Of a stretch of DNA of 64,000 bases, positions 11,453 to 22,689 are shown one piece after another. How positions within the stretch are numbered: the stretch's first letter is position 1; the number at the start of each line of letters is the position of its first letter. The DNA lies in the NCBI GenBank assembly GCA_022701365.1, contig JAKUHH010000094.1, positions 1,043 through 65,042 of the forward strand, in the 5' to 3' direction. Both the position numbers and the translations under genes were made by a program. Under the pieces are notes generated by a model. It was not told the DNA's origin, did no database searches, and worked only from the letters and a program-made list of their open reading frames with translations. This DNA comes from Mycocentrospora acerina. Lineage: Eukaryota > Ascomycota > Dothideomycetes > Pleosporales.

Positions 11453-13686
11453 CTACAACTTACTCTCCCTCACATCCCTTTCTCTTACCCTCCCCTCCGG
11501 TACTGGCAACGCTCCACTCATCATCGTCAACTCGGATTCGTCGACTGCGCCCTCTCTCCCCCACAGGACCATATCCCTCCCGCCTCTTGTGCTCCACCAC
11601 GCCACTGCTGCCCCGCTGCGCTCTGCGTCCATCTCCCCGCTAATGAGCACCTCCCAGTAGCGTGCTTTGACAACCTCGCGCATTGCGTCGTCGTGAACGC
11701 GGTTGAGTAGCTCGGCACAGAGCGGCATCCATTCGTCGAGGAGGGGGAGGGGCAGAAAGGGAAGTGCGTCGATGAGGGTGAGTGCTAGGACGGCTTGTTC
11801 GGAGAGGGCGGGAGGGGGATTGTCCGAGTCTGAGAGGGCGAGGGCGACGTCGTCGGGGGGGAGGGCGTGGGTTGGGGCGTTGAGGGCGCGGTGGAAGACG
11901 AGTTCTAGGAGGGTGGCGGGGAGGTCGGGGTGTGTTGCTGAGAGGGGGGAGGGTGGGGCGGTGACGCGCATGAGGGTTTTGAAGGCGAGGCGGAATTGGC
12001 GCGGGGAGAGGTTTTGCGGAAAGACGCTGAAGAGGGCGTCGATGTAGAAGGGGAGGTGTTTGGCGGTGAGGTGCGCGGATTGGGGGGCGGAAAGCACGGC
12101 GAGCATGACGCTGTGCGCGGCTTCGAAAACGGGGAGCATTGTCCGAGTGGACGCTGCGGCGAGGTAAGGTACTGCTGCTGCTACGAGGAGTTCCTCGTTT
12201 GTCTGGGGGGAGAGGACGAGGGTAAAGTGCTCGGCAGTATCGAGGAAGTAGCGGTCGAGGATGCGGTCGAGCGGGTGGCGGGGGATCTGGCCGAGATGTT
12301 GGGGGGCGATGAGCTTCAGCAATTTGTCTGCGTGGTTGGGATAGGCGGAGAGGATGTCAATGGCGGAGAGGTACACGAATGTGTGCTGCGAAAAGGATGC
12401 GGGGCCCAGGCGTGTATTGATGAACGAGAGATGGCGGAGAGTTTGGAGGGCTTGGGCTGCGAGGACAGGGGCTATGGCATCGGCAGCGAGGGCGCTATCA
12501 CCAAGAATTCGCACAAAGACGCCGCGCAAGATAATTGTGGTGGCGAACAGAGAGGCCTTGAGAAGTCTCCACAGCTGTGGGGTGGTCTTCTGCAGTGCTT
12601 CCTCTTCCAGATGCGCTGTTTCCTCGGTGGGCTCAATTTCTGAAAGCTTGGTCTGTCGCCACTGGGTAGTGAGCGCCCGCGCGAAACTGGCCAAGTCGTC
12701 CATCATAGTTTGGATGATCCAGGGGTTCTTGACGTTCTCGACAGAGTGTGCAATGAGCCTGGAGAGAGGGCCCATTGACGCCACTAGTGGCCTGTTCAGG
12801 ATGGCGTCAACCTGTCTGTATGAGCTTGATTGGGCCTGGAAATGGTCAGTAATGTACAAATCAACGCTTGTATCATGTCTTACACTCCAATTCAACTTCC
12901 CATTCGGCATCAGCCGTATATCCATGTCCAGCCCTCCAAGGAAATATGCCGACTGGAAGCCTTCATTCGAGTAGTATGCCGTCCCGATCACAACAGGAAG
13001 AAGCAGATCGTAGTCTATCTGCGCCCTCTCTGACTCAGCAAGACATCCAAAGCAGTGGTTCAGCACCAGCGTAATCGTCTGCCCTCCCAGCCCGTCCTGC
13101 TCTGAGCGTTCCCTGACCTCAACCAAAGCCAAATTCATGGCCCTTGTCAACGCTGCCTCGACTCTTTTCCTCATCGCAGAGGCCCAGTACAACTCCATTC
13201 CCTGCTCTTCCAGATTGTTGATGCCAATCAACAGCCCCCCGAGCACGATGAGGTGCTTCCACCGTTGACTTCGATCATCTGCTCCGGCAACTACCGCGCG
13301 TATCCACTCATCGAGAGAGAGCCCACCGCCCACAGGGGACTGGCCAGGCAGGAGCTCGGGCGCCTTGTTGTGGCGCACGTCGTTGTGGTGGTTGATAATT
13401 GCGGTGACGGCAGCGTGGAAGACGGACAGGAGTCGCAGCGGTGTTCGGACGCCATCGGGGCGGTCCCAGAAGGCAGGCGCAGTGAGAAGATGCGAGGTGA
13501 GCAGACTGAGGTTGTGCGGGTTTCCCAGGCTCGTGAGGAGTGACGAGGCCGTCCCGAGGAAGCTGTGGCTGGTCAGTATGCGCGATGCCGGCGCGCATGG
13601 GGGAATGCATACCGCGGTGTATCTTGTTGGTCGGTATATGTTTGCAGTGAGCGCAACAGCGTCGTCAGCAGGCGGTCAACAGGCAT
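11453..13686 (-). CDS. PEX8: Peroxin Pex8, intraperoxisomal import factor with C-terminal SKL
   Basis: Pex8 links the docking and RING complexes on the lumenal side of the peroxisome membrane. Model: exons 13686-13613, 13568-12884, 12835-11453, 713 aa. Exon 1 encodes MPVDRLLTTLLRSLQTYTD. The protein is helical and ends in the canonical peroxisomal targeting tripeptide SKL, the main support for the assignment together with length and overall style of fungal Pex8. Intron 12883-12836 is exactly 48 bp (GTAAGA donor, TACTGAC branch site, CCAG acceptor) and has no in-frame stop, so the frame reads through it; splicing joins KLNWS to AQSSSYRQ. The coding strand is C-rich and becomes G-rich in the last 100 bp. 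It is divergent from the TMEM170-like gene, with 256 bp between start codons. Confidence 0.8.
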
Positions 13687-13942
13687 GTTGAATGTCAAAC
13701 GCCCTTTGCACGCCCTCGCAAATGCGCATGAGCATGTGCATGAACATGTGCAGCGCGCGAGCGTCGGTGTTGACAGACGTCCATGGCCACACGGGCCGAG
13801 GTAAGTGAGCTTGGGCCCCCTGAACATTCACTCACCAATCGACGTCACGTCAAAGGCCAACTGCCATCACGAGAAGACGCGTTATTCTCCCACGCGTCCC
13901 TACACATTTCCTTCCCAGGCGTGTACAGGCCATGCCGCCCAA

Positions 13943-14474
13943 ATGAGGTAGTCTTTCGCCTGTCCCAACACCTTCAACCTCCACACTAACACCCTCAGCT
14001 TCATCCAGCGCATCGACAGCGCCGCGCCTCTAGGCTACACCACCCCTCCCTTCCCCTCCCTTTACTGGCCACTTCCCATCGGCTCTTCAGATAAAAACTA
14101 CCTCTACACTCCTGCCGATATTCTGCGCTTCACCGTCTTCTGGTGCCTGCTGCTCTTTGGTGGCATACACTTGATTGTTGGACTGTGGGCATGTATCGTG
14201 CAATGGCGCAACTGGAAGGTCATATGGATTGTGCCGCCACTATTTGCGCTAATCGGAGGAATAGAGGGGGCTTTATCAGGGACTATTGTAGGCGCATTGT
14301 AAGTGCATGCTGGAACAAAGTGAGTGAACGAGTGCTAGGCTAACTGCTCTTAGGCTTGGGGGCGTTTATCAGGCGGGCTACTTTGAGATGAGCACGTGGA
14401 TTCCCTTTATATGGGGCTTGGTCAGTATAGTGGTGTTGATTCTCTCCTCCTTCTCCATGTATGGAGGGTTGTGA
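13943..14474 (+). CDS. TMEM170-like small integral membrane protein
   Basis: Three exons: a 5-nt first exon (ATGAG, 13943-13947), 13999-14298 and 14354-14474, giving 141 aa. The protein begins MSFIQRIDSAAPLGYTTPP and has three hydrophobic segments: FTVFWCLLLFGGIHLIVGLWA, VIWIVPPLFALIGGIEGALSG and the C-terminal WIPFIWGLVSIVVLILSS. This arrangement and the GGVYQAGYFEM motif match the TMEM170 family, linked in animals to ER and nuclear-envelope shape. The tiny first exon is supported because the longer ATG reading at 13932 meets a stop at once, while this one gives a clean splice (GTAGTC donor, CACTAAC branch site, CTCAG acceptor). Confidence 0.8.
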
Positions 14475-15222
14475 TGGATAGGGTTAGAGTCGCCAATACA
14501 TTTCGACCACTTCTTCATCCTGGCAGAATCTCTCGCATGATGGTAGGCCATATGGGATTATGCAAACAGTACCTGGTCATGATCCGACGATGCCTAAGTC
14601 AACGAATATTCAAAGCCAACGCCTTGTAACAGATCTGGGAACACTCTAGTCTGGCTCCCATTCTGACATAAACCCACAAAAGATCATACATCGTTGGAGC
14701 CTCATTTATTTGTCTCTTCATCATCTTGAATTGTCTAGTTTACACCAACTATGGTACATATCATGATATCCACGGTGTACCAGAAAGAGGGTGATCACGG
14801 CACTTGCGATACTACGAGGAGCAACAAGTCAGCGCTTAATCAACAAGATGTGACTTGCGATAAGCAGCAGCAAGCAATACATCAAAGTAGAGACAAACCT
14901 TGGAAACGTCTTTTCCTGGGGAAACTATCATGACGCCAAGACGACCACGTTCTGCGACAATCTCCTCGGGCAATTGTGGTCTTGGCTAGAAAGAATGGGC
15001 GAAGAGAGGTAAATCATTGCCCCTTGCATGCTCAAGACATAGAGAGCACTATGTTAGTGTTGTTTCAAGTAAAGGCTAATGGAATCGACAATAGAGTCGA
15101 CCTAAATCCAAACAAGACAATGCCAATACCAACGATAGTCATAACCCATGTCCGAAGACTGCCGAGGGGCTGATCTTGAATTGAGACGAATAATATAGAA
15201 TACCTACTATGGGGAAATTTCC
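14475..15222. other. Intergenic, no gene recognised
   Basis: Marks the passage from the gene-dense block into the AT-rich compartment. A minus-strand stretch near 15065-15190 encodes a hydrophobic segment (RTWVMTIVGIGIVLFGF), but no start, splice pattern or domain can be supported. Confidence 0.5.
15194..15200 (+). promoter_or_regulatory. TATA element of 5S rRNA gene copy 1
   Basis: TATAGAA starts 29 bp upstream of the 5S gene. Neurospora 5S genes also need an upstream TATA element near this position; the second 5S copy has one at about -28. Confidence 0.6.
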
Positions 15223-15342
15223 ACATACGACCATAGGACGTTGAAAACAAGGCTTCCCGTTCGCTCAGCCCTATTTAAGCAACGTACCGGCGGACTAGTA
15301 GTCAGGTGGGTGACCACTGGCGAATCCCCGCTGTTGTATGTT
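15223..15342 (+). rRNA. 5S ribosomal RNA gene, copy 1
   Basis: A 120-bp sequence starting ACATACGACCATAGGACG and ending CGCTGTTGTATGTT, closely resembling the published type of filamentous-fungal 5S rRNA. The internal control region is intact (TTTAAGCAACG, then AGTAGTCAGGTGGGTGACCA), and T-runs suitable for Pol III termination follow at once. The ends pair (ACATACGAC with GTTGTATGT). It is identical over its whole length to the copy at 22570-22689 although the flanks are unrelated. Single dispersed 5S genes are usual in Pezizomycotina. Confidence 0.95.
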
Positions 15343-16379
15343 TTTGGACTTTTTGGTCATCTCTATCTAACGTAGTAATTGCTGACATGCGTTATGACCT
15401 TGCTTATGAACACAGCGCTTCTATCACATGCTGTCAGCTAACAATGTAAAACTTCTTACTACAGCAGCGCTGAGGTCGACCTAAAATTTTGTTGAACACG
15501 ATACAGATGTACAGATCCAGGTTGCAAAGGTAAGAACAATGGTGCAGGCTTCTGTTCTTTAATGCTCTTGAGAATCACCCAATGCAGAAACAGATTTGTG
15601 TTTCTGGCGATAGACAGTAGATGATTTGTGAGTTTAGCCTAAAAGAGCTATGAAGTAACCGTAATTAAAACATTCGGATGGTGTCGGTTATTCTGATGCG
15701 GCATTAAAGATTTTTGCTGCTGAAAAAGAGTGCATTTATTTAATTATTCCAGCATCATAGCTCAGCTTATTTCTTAGTCCTCGCAAGGAACAACTGTAAA
15801 TATAGTTTATGCTTACGATGGTAATTTGCCTTCGTCATCTCCGTTCGTAGCCCTGTACCAACACCATAAGCCACGTTACTTCCTAACAACACGTCTCCAT
15901 GGGCTCTCAAGCCACGAGACAGCCATATCCCTGGCCTTCTGTTTCTGCTGATATGTTTGAGTTCGGCTGATGACAGATGCTGAATCAAGGCAATAAAAAG
16001 CCAGGACATCTACCACAGACTGTATCGTCATCGCCTTTGTCGATTGATACTCATCGTTTCCACGCAAAACTCTGCCTCGCTGAGAGCAAGAAAACATACA
16101 GGCTCAACCCGTAGAAAATTCGCTTGCTCTTCGCTCATTCAATCTTGTTCGTGGTGGTAATCATCAAGGTTTCCCACCTCATGGATTGAGTGCGGTAGCT
16201 ACCCGAACAGAAATAGTCGCAGGCAACCAATTCAGAGCTCCTGCGCTCTATTAGAGATTGATGTTTCGGCAATAATAAAATCGTCAGTTTCCTCTCATCC
16301 TCTTTATATCATCAAATCCTTTCTGGCCATCCAGGTCTCAGACATCCAATCATTAGGTTCCTTACCCATCTCCGCTTGC
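15343..16379. other. Intergenic, no gene recognised
   Basis: AT-rich sequence downstream of both the 5S gene and the GPCR gene. T-rich Pol III terminators occur just after 15340. No coding exon could be supported. Confidence 0.5.
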
Positions 16380-17911
16380 TTACTCCCCACTTCTCATATA
16401 CTGGCTCGATCTCCTCTTCTCCCACTTTTGCCTAACCTGCCGTCCAAGCCCCTCGCTCCATCCATACGTCAACGCATTCGCTAATCCAATGAACTGCGTA
16501 CTCGACTGCAGCGCCGTAAGCCACAGTGGTGACTTCCCATGGATAGATTCCACGATGCGGTTTGCAATTCCTGGGATCCACAATGCAACATACATGATCG
16601 GGTATCCGTTGAGTAGTAAAATTCGCTTAACCTCTGTGCGGCGGGCATTCAACATGCTTCTCGAGGACATAATATTGTCTCCAGATCTCAACTGCGAAAT
16701 ATGCGTCTCGACGACCGGAGTCCGAGGAGAAAATGTAATGACTGATCCTGTTGTGGTTTTCGATTCATCTGGCCTTGAGACATCGTGAGACGTCATGCCC
16801 ACGGTTCGGACAACGGAGATACTGTGCACGTCTTGTAGCTCCACGTTGGGTTTCGACTTGGTGCTAGATTCCATATTCCAACTTCCATATATCCGCATGA
16901 GCGAAACATAAATGATGATGTATATAATTATTGTAGTGAAGAAGATTACGATTCGCCATCCGTGGGTAAATAGGTAGCGTTGCAGGAGAAGAGATGGTTT
17001 GATCCAACACCAGTTTCCGCTAACCGGGCCGTAGTAGCGTAAGCTCAGGGCTGTGAAACCTAGAGTTGTGTTAATAGATGGACCTTTTCCAAGTGGGGAT
17101 GTAACAATAGGCGTTTGATCCACCAGTAGAGAAACGAGTTAGAGAATCGGAGACAGTAAACGTACTTGTTATTATCCCCGGAACCCAAATCGAGAAGCAT
17201 AGCAAAACAACCTTCCACATTGGAGGGTTCGTAACTATATGGGAGCTTTTGATTGTAATAAGCACGATGGCCGAAATAGCTATCACCGAGAAATCAACCG
17301 TTTGAACAGTGAGTTGGCCCATCCAGCCATTGAAATTGCAAGCCGAGCCAGGATCCAGCATTTGATTTCCTCTCGATAGTACTGCGATTCCAGAAACGGA
17401 GTTATTCAGCGAGTTGAGAAAATCTGTTGAACGATATGAGTTAGAACACATCATCATGTTACAAAGATGCAATCACGCATGCCATCGTACCTGCTATCAA
17501 CAGATTTAGAATCAGCGCATGTCGAAAATGCCGCTGTATTGGAAGCGTCAAATGGCAGATGAGAACAACCGCCGATGCGATGCAGGACGACAGGCTTCCA
17601 ATGAGTGATGGCACAGAAACGACGAGACTGACGGGCATCGCGAGTAACCCGCTACAATGTATCCACGTCGGGAACCGCAGAAAGTCGCGCAAAGGCTTTG
17701 TATGTTCTCCCGCTGTTCTTATCTTCAGAAGAATCCATACCCAGCCCCATAACGAAACTTTTAATTCCCGTCCCCTACAATGAGACTGCCGAGTGTGGGT
17801 CTCACTCGCGCTAGTGGGAAGCGTTTGATATATACTAAGGTGACGCCCATGGGTGTTCCCAAATCGCCACGGTAGCGGCCAGTTCCGTGAAAGTGGGGGA
17901 GTCATTATCAA
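16380..17911 (-). CDS. Seven-helix G protein-coupled receptor (Git3/cAMP-receptor-like class)
   Basis: A plasma-membrane receptor, probably signalling through a heterotrimeric G protein; the ligand is unknown. Model: exons 17911-17491, 17423-17166 and 17059-16380, up to 452 aa. Seven hydrophobic segments can be read: around PVSLVVSVPSLIGSLSSCIA, HALILNLLIADFLNSL, VDFSVIAISAIVLITI, WKVVLLCFSIWVPGII, WRIVIFFTTIIIYIIIYVSL, ILLLNGYPIMYVALWIPGIA and LQSSTQFIGLANALTYGWSE. A long Ser/Thr-rich third cytoplasmic loop lies between helices 5 and 6. The NGYPIMYVALWIPGIANR plus FIGLANALTYG pattern is typical of fungal Git3-C type receptors. The first 90 residues are doubtful; the Met at 17638 just before helix 1 may be closer to the true start, or an upstream exon may exist. 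Confidence 0.8.
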
Positions 17912-19901
17912 TGCATTTTAGATGCTGCTCTAAGCTGCAAAGGTATTTGCGCGATGCTCAATTTAGAAGTTGAATCCTTATAAAGCAGGACATAATCCAT
18001 GAATCAATCAACTTTCGACCTCATACGATTAATCGCGATTCAAGAAGCTTTTTTCAGCCCAGTTAACACCCTTCGGCAATTGCCGCCTATATGGCGATCT
18101 GGGAAAACTTCTGGAGGTCACCACAGTAGCTGAGGAACTTTAATACCAAGACTCGCGGGAGGTTTTCATGTTCCAAGCGCATGATTGGCTACTTGAACAG
18201 TGATCGCTCTTCCACGTGGTTGTGACATCCCCGCTATCTATTAGCAAGACTCTAGCCATGCGAAAAGACGTCACGCTAACGCAGGGGCTCAGTAGTGCTC
18301 GGCAAGAGCATGGCTCGCTCATGCTCGATATTGTGTCTGTCCACGTGGTTAAAGACTTATATTGCAGTTGTACATGCGTCCTTGCTGCCCATCCATGCGC
18401 AGATCAGAGACGAGCCTCTGACGCTTTGCCATGGGGAAGAATAGAATGGGTGCTAGAAAAGATGCGAAGGCTGAATAGACTAGAAAGATAACTGCCGCAC
18501 ATCGTCCGATTTTCATGCACTCATCTGTTCCTTGTCATGCAAGTCATCCTAATCTGATATAGTCATCCACTACGTTGCGCTGCTAGCTGCGGAATGTTTA
18601 TAAGGTAGTATAATATTATTGATTATTCGGTGGTATTGCAGCCGAACCCGCGTTTATGCCCCTTGGCAGCTACGGAAAATACTAAAAGTAAGCTTTGCCC
18701 AGCACTGTGATTTTATGGTTGTTTTTTGAAAACCTGTTGCGGCTTCTTATCAAGATCATGTGCTAATAATTGATCATAGTGGTCAAAGACCTACTGTTAC
18801 AAGGATCTAGAATATGGTTGTCAATGATGATTGTCAGGTTATGAGCAGGTCTGTAAACAGAGTTCGGGTTAAGACCTACATAAAATCAATTTTGCCTTTT
18901 TCAGTGGACTCTTCCTGGCACCTACATCAACATAAATTAAATAGAAACTGTCTTTGTAAATTATATGAGTTTTCATCTCCAACTAAATACCACATTTAAC
19001 ATAGCTAATGCAGAGCTTTCGCCGTCGAAAATGAGATTTATTCAAGCTGCTAAAGTGTAATTGCAGTCTTTGAAGAAGTAGACTATCACAAGATTCTTTA
19101 ATGATAAACTATGAACCAATATCTAGAATTTCCTATTGTATGCCGTCTTTTAATATGAGAAAAAATTCGTTAGGCCTCACAGCATTGAAATTTGAAGCTA
19201 GCGTAGAGGCATTTCTTGAGGAATTGTGTTGATCTGCAAATTTTTCTTAGTCTCCAAAATATCTTCACAAGACTTGAAATCTATTTCTTTTTAAGAGAGC
19301 GTTGTAAGTGGTAAGTCCCCGAGGGCTGGTGCCATGTGAAAACAGATGAATCAGGTATTATGCTAAGTCTACTTGTGTTGCCCCTCTGTATACCCAGGGT
19401 GAGCTGAAAAGTTTCTATTTGCTAGCAGTTGTAGTAGCGAGTCCTCGGTTGCCCCGCAATGTTTGTGTGGAGCTGGGTCCTCGGTTGTCTCCCGGCATTA
19501 TTGTGGAGTCAGAAAGTCGCCAGACCAAGATATCCCTGGATGCAGCCCATTACACTACACGATAGAAGCTAGCTTACCTATGACAGTAGAATTAAGGAAA
19601 TTTGGATTAATTATGCAAAAGAAAACATATGGTTCCCGGTTCCCATAGCTTAGCCTTGTTTAAGTAAAGAACTTGTTGATCTATACGTGGTTGGGTAGCT
19701 GACTGCCACCGAATGCCGCTTTAACATGTTTTTGTTCGAATCTTTCTTGTATCATTGCATGCATCAGGCGAATTTTACATCTTGATACGTACATTTACGG
19801 TGTGGACAACCTCTTCCGGCTGATCTAGAGTTGCTTTTGTTGAGATAAGAACTGAACTCCAAGTCAAGTTCACGATTAGAATCTTGCAAATTCTTATCTA
19901 C
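17912..19901. other. Gene-poor AT-rich stretch
   Basis: About 2 kb without a supportable gene. Two CCACGTGG boxes (near 18211 and 18341) flank a short, more GC-rich stretch of unclear role. The rest is AT-rich with many TA steps, as expected for old RIP-affected repeats, but no element could be identified. Confidence 0.5.
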
Positions 19902-21427
19902 TTAGACAAAATCATACTTTACCACATACTTCTCCCAATGCTCTTCGGTATCTGCATCTTTCCACATCTCCATTCCACCCACAACACCATTCTCATCAAT
20001 TTTCCAGTCTCCTTTTTCCACCATTCCAAGCCAATTTCTCAACACACTAGAGAGGGTTTGTCCACTGGGTATCTCGAAGGGATGAAAACCTAAACTGTAT
20101 AAATCCCTAAAGGAATCTTTTGGCCTTTCCTCTCCATAGAGTGAACCATCAGTTCTGCGCGCATACCCATTCCCACCTATGCTGAAGGGAAGAATGAATT
20201 TACATATATCGTCAGACATGCAGCAGTCCGTTTGGACTAGGTAGAGGCCAGCAGGAAACGTGGTGATGTGGCGATAGAAATATCCAAAGGGGTTAGTAAC
20301 TGCGGGTTCAAGCAGATCCTGCGAATGGTTATAGTTGAGCTTCGAACAGAAGAGAAGGATTGCTGGGACCACATCTTTGCGGGCCTTCTCATTGGGGTTA
20401 GGTATAAAAGGTTGCTTGGGGAAAGTCGACGTTGTCATGGCTTCTAGACCAGGTGCAATGTGCTTGAAGCGTGGGACTCGTGCGGATTCTAAGAATTCTC
20501 GAGCAAATCCTGGAGGCATGTCGTGGAGCTGAAGGACGTCTGCATCTACGAGACCGTGTTCGATTGAATCGTCATCCAAGAAGCTGCCCTGAGGCAAGCG
20601 AGCTTCGATAGCTTCAACAAGCTTGTTGTATGCCTCAAATGTCTCGTCTAACATATTGTTGTAGATTCGCATGTGTCGCCAAGGATGGATACTAGGACGG
20701 GCTTCGAAGGAACTATTTGGAAGGTTCTTTGGAACAGCCACTATCGTACCTCTGTGGATTGTGCTGAGCCAGTAATCTAAGACAATTTCTAGTGGGTACC
20801 ATTTTATCTTTTCAAGGAGGATTGTTTCTATGTCGTCAAGATCTGGACATAGGATGCAGAGATGACTTTTCTGGTCGTATCTATATCATATACGTCAGTC
20901 ACATACAGGTCCTTGCAGCATGTCCTTGTTGAAACTTACACTAGTCCCACGTTGTGGCTCGCAAGCTGATTCAAATTGTAAAGAACCATGAACCTTTTTT
21001 CCTCGTATTCACACTTCGCAGGCATTCCATCATATTGCGTATCCAACGACATTTCCCACATCTCTTCAAACTCGAACATGTTTCCAGGAACGGCTAAATT
21101 ATTGACCCAGAAGAAAAAAGAGTATCCGCCGGACTCATCGGGCTCATCGAATATGATTCGAGCTTCCTGGAGGAACTGACCAAGTTCAGGTGCGAGGTCA
21201 GGCAGGATTGCTAGTCCATCGCCGCCGAAGTAGCTCATCCACGGTGTGGCAATTGTCTCGAATTGGGAAGGGTCGTGACCTGAATTGACCCACCCGTGGC
21301 GCAGGATCTCATTGTGTAATTTGACGCATCTTTTGACATTCATAATGCTGTACTGTTTAGAAATATGTGTCATCAGTGATGTGGTCAAAGGGGAAAATGT
21401 TGATAGATGTTGCGGAGCATAGACCAA
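19902..21427 (-). CDS. Fungal orphan-family protein, function unknown
   Basis: Two exons, 21427-20940 and 20880-19902, joined over a clean 59-bp intron (GTAAGT donor, TGACTGAC branch site, ATATAG acceptor), give 488 aa. The join reads NVGLVYDQKSHLCILCPDLD. No known domain was recognised. The sequence is rich in Trp, Asp and Glu, with segments such as WYPLEIVLDYWLSTI and FEAYNKLVEAIEARLP, and looks soluble with no signal peptide or membrane segment. The frame is intact across 1.5 kb inside an AT-rich region, which argues for a functional gene. The start is uncertain; Met residues near 21352-21427 are alternatives. It may belong to a lineage-specific Dothideomycete family, but this is an impression only. 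Confidence 0.65.
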
Positions 21428-21885
21428 ATTTCGCGAATGACGTGGTCAGAAAGTAGACCCGGCCAAAAATTTACACAGCTAGCTTACCTCCTACTGATAA
21501 TCTATACCATGCATGCCCCCGAGGAAAAATTACTGCCCCCTAATGGTATTCCATACTCTCGCAATATTCATACTGATTGGAACAAGAATCAAATTCTATT
21601 TCTCCATACATCTTGTTTCCCTGGATCAAAGGCCCACATTTGCTCATTGTTGGAGGATTACTGAAGACAGAATTACATGCATTAGAATGACTGAATGTTT
21701 ACTGTGATGGCAAAAGATGCTTCTAAAGACTGGGATAGCAATTTCACCAAATTTCAATTGTATAGTAATTTGGCCATTCATCGCAGTACCATCGATAGTG
21801 AAAGTTTTTCTTGTAATTCCATAGCTTATTCCGCCCTCATGCCCCACGGGAGGCTCAATTAAGGACGTTAAACCACTTCAATCAA
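21428..21885. other. Intergenic, no gene recognised
   Basis: AT-rich spacer between the orphan gene and the chitin-binding remnant. No exon or repeat was recognised. Confidence 0.45.
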
Positions 21886-22140
21886 TCAATTGTAGTACCC
21901 ATGAACGCTGCAACAGGAACCGGACTGTGGATTTTCGTAGGTCAGGCCACCGAAATTAGGTCCACAACTTCTGTCTTTCGAACTTTTTGGCAATCCTATG
22001 TAAGCGTTGGAGATGTCTGTACCTGGAGCACAATAATCATTGCCATCACCACACCAGCCGTAGGTATTGCAGCGGGAGCCAAATCCGCTACTCGTACATG
22101 TTGCATTGTCATTGCCAATACCACATTTTTTCATCTGCGG
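21886..22140 (-). pseudogene. Decayed chitin-binding (CBM18, hevein-like) gene
   Basis: The minus strand encodes two hevein-like modules. The first is KKCGIGNDNATC...GSRCNTYGWCGDGNDYCAPG with its cysteine frame intact. The second, from RSCGPNFGGLTY to SCCSVHGYYN, has Tyr at two places where the CBM18 pattern needs Cys, and then meets a stop. Both Tyr codons are TAC, one G-to-A step from TGC, that is CpA-to-TpA on the other strand, the RIP signature. No signal peptide or intact 5' exon could be joined. The ancestor was probably a secreted chitin-binding protein or a chitin-active enzyme. Confidence 0.7.
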
Positions 22141-22541
22141 ATACTGGTTGCTGATATGTGACTTCACCAATACATGGGGAAGACTCGAACTATGAGTTAG
22201 TTGCAATTGGTATTTCAGTACGTATTGAACTTTTACAACTTCGAGAATTTTCTGCGATAGATTCAACGAAAAGAACATAAATACCTTCATTGGTGACTTC
22301 TTGGTAATATCCGTAGTTCTCTAAAAATCCGCTCTGTGTGAGCCAGATTGGCTTCGCGGCAGTAAAATATGTTACAACAGCACTGAAATGGCTCATAGAA
22401 AAAGAGCAGTATAATTTTTAAATTGCCTGAAGTCTCTCTAAATCGATGAGAATGTTAAAAAACCTGATAATAATGGTGGTTGCATGTAGACCGTTCATGT
22501 GAAGTGATGTAGGCTGTGAAGTATTTTGCATTAAGAATATC

Positions 22542-22548
22542 TATAATA
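22542..22548 (+). promoter_or_regulatory. TATA element of 5S rRNA gene copy 2
   Basis: TATAATA starts 28 bp upstream of the second 5S gene, nearly the same place as in copy 1 although the surrounding sequence differs. Confidence 0.6.
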
Positions 22549-22569
22549 CACTTGTTTGTGAAAACTTTC

Positions 22570-22689
22570 ACATACGACCATAGGACGTTGAAAACAAGGC
22601 TTCCCGTTCGCTCAGCCCTATTTAAGCAACGTACCGGCGGACTAGTAGTCAGGTGGGTGACCACTGGCGAATCCCCGCTGTTGTATGTT
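22570..22689 (+). rRNA. 5S ribosomal RNA gene, copy 2
   Basis: The same 120-bp 5S sequence as at 15223-15342, identical at every base I compared, including the internal promoter. It is followed by T-runs (TTTTTGCACCTTTTT). It lies between a RIP-damaged chitin-binding remnant and AT-rich sequence yet carries no C-to-T change. Flanks differ from copy 1, so it is not part of a longer duplication. Confidence 0.95.

Noticed and set aside
15065..15250. Minus-strand hydrophobic frame resembling a transporter segment
   Set aside because: Only one helix, no start, no second exon; similarity to oligopeptide transporters was only an impression.
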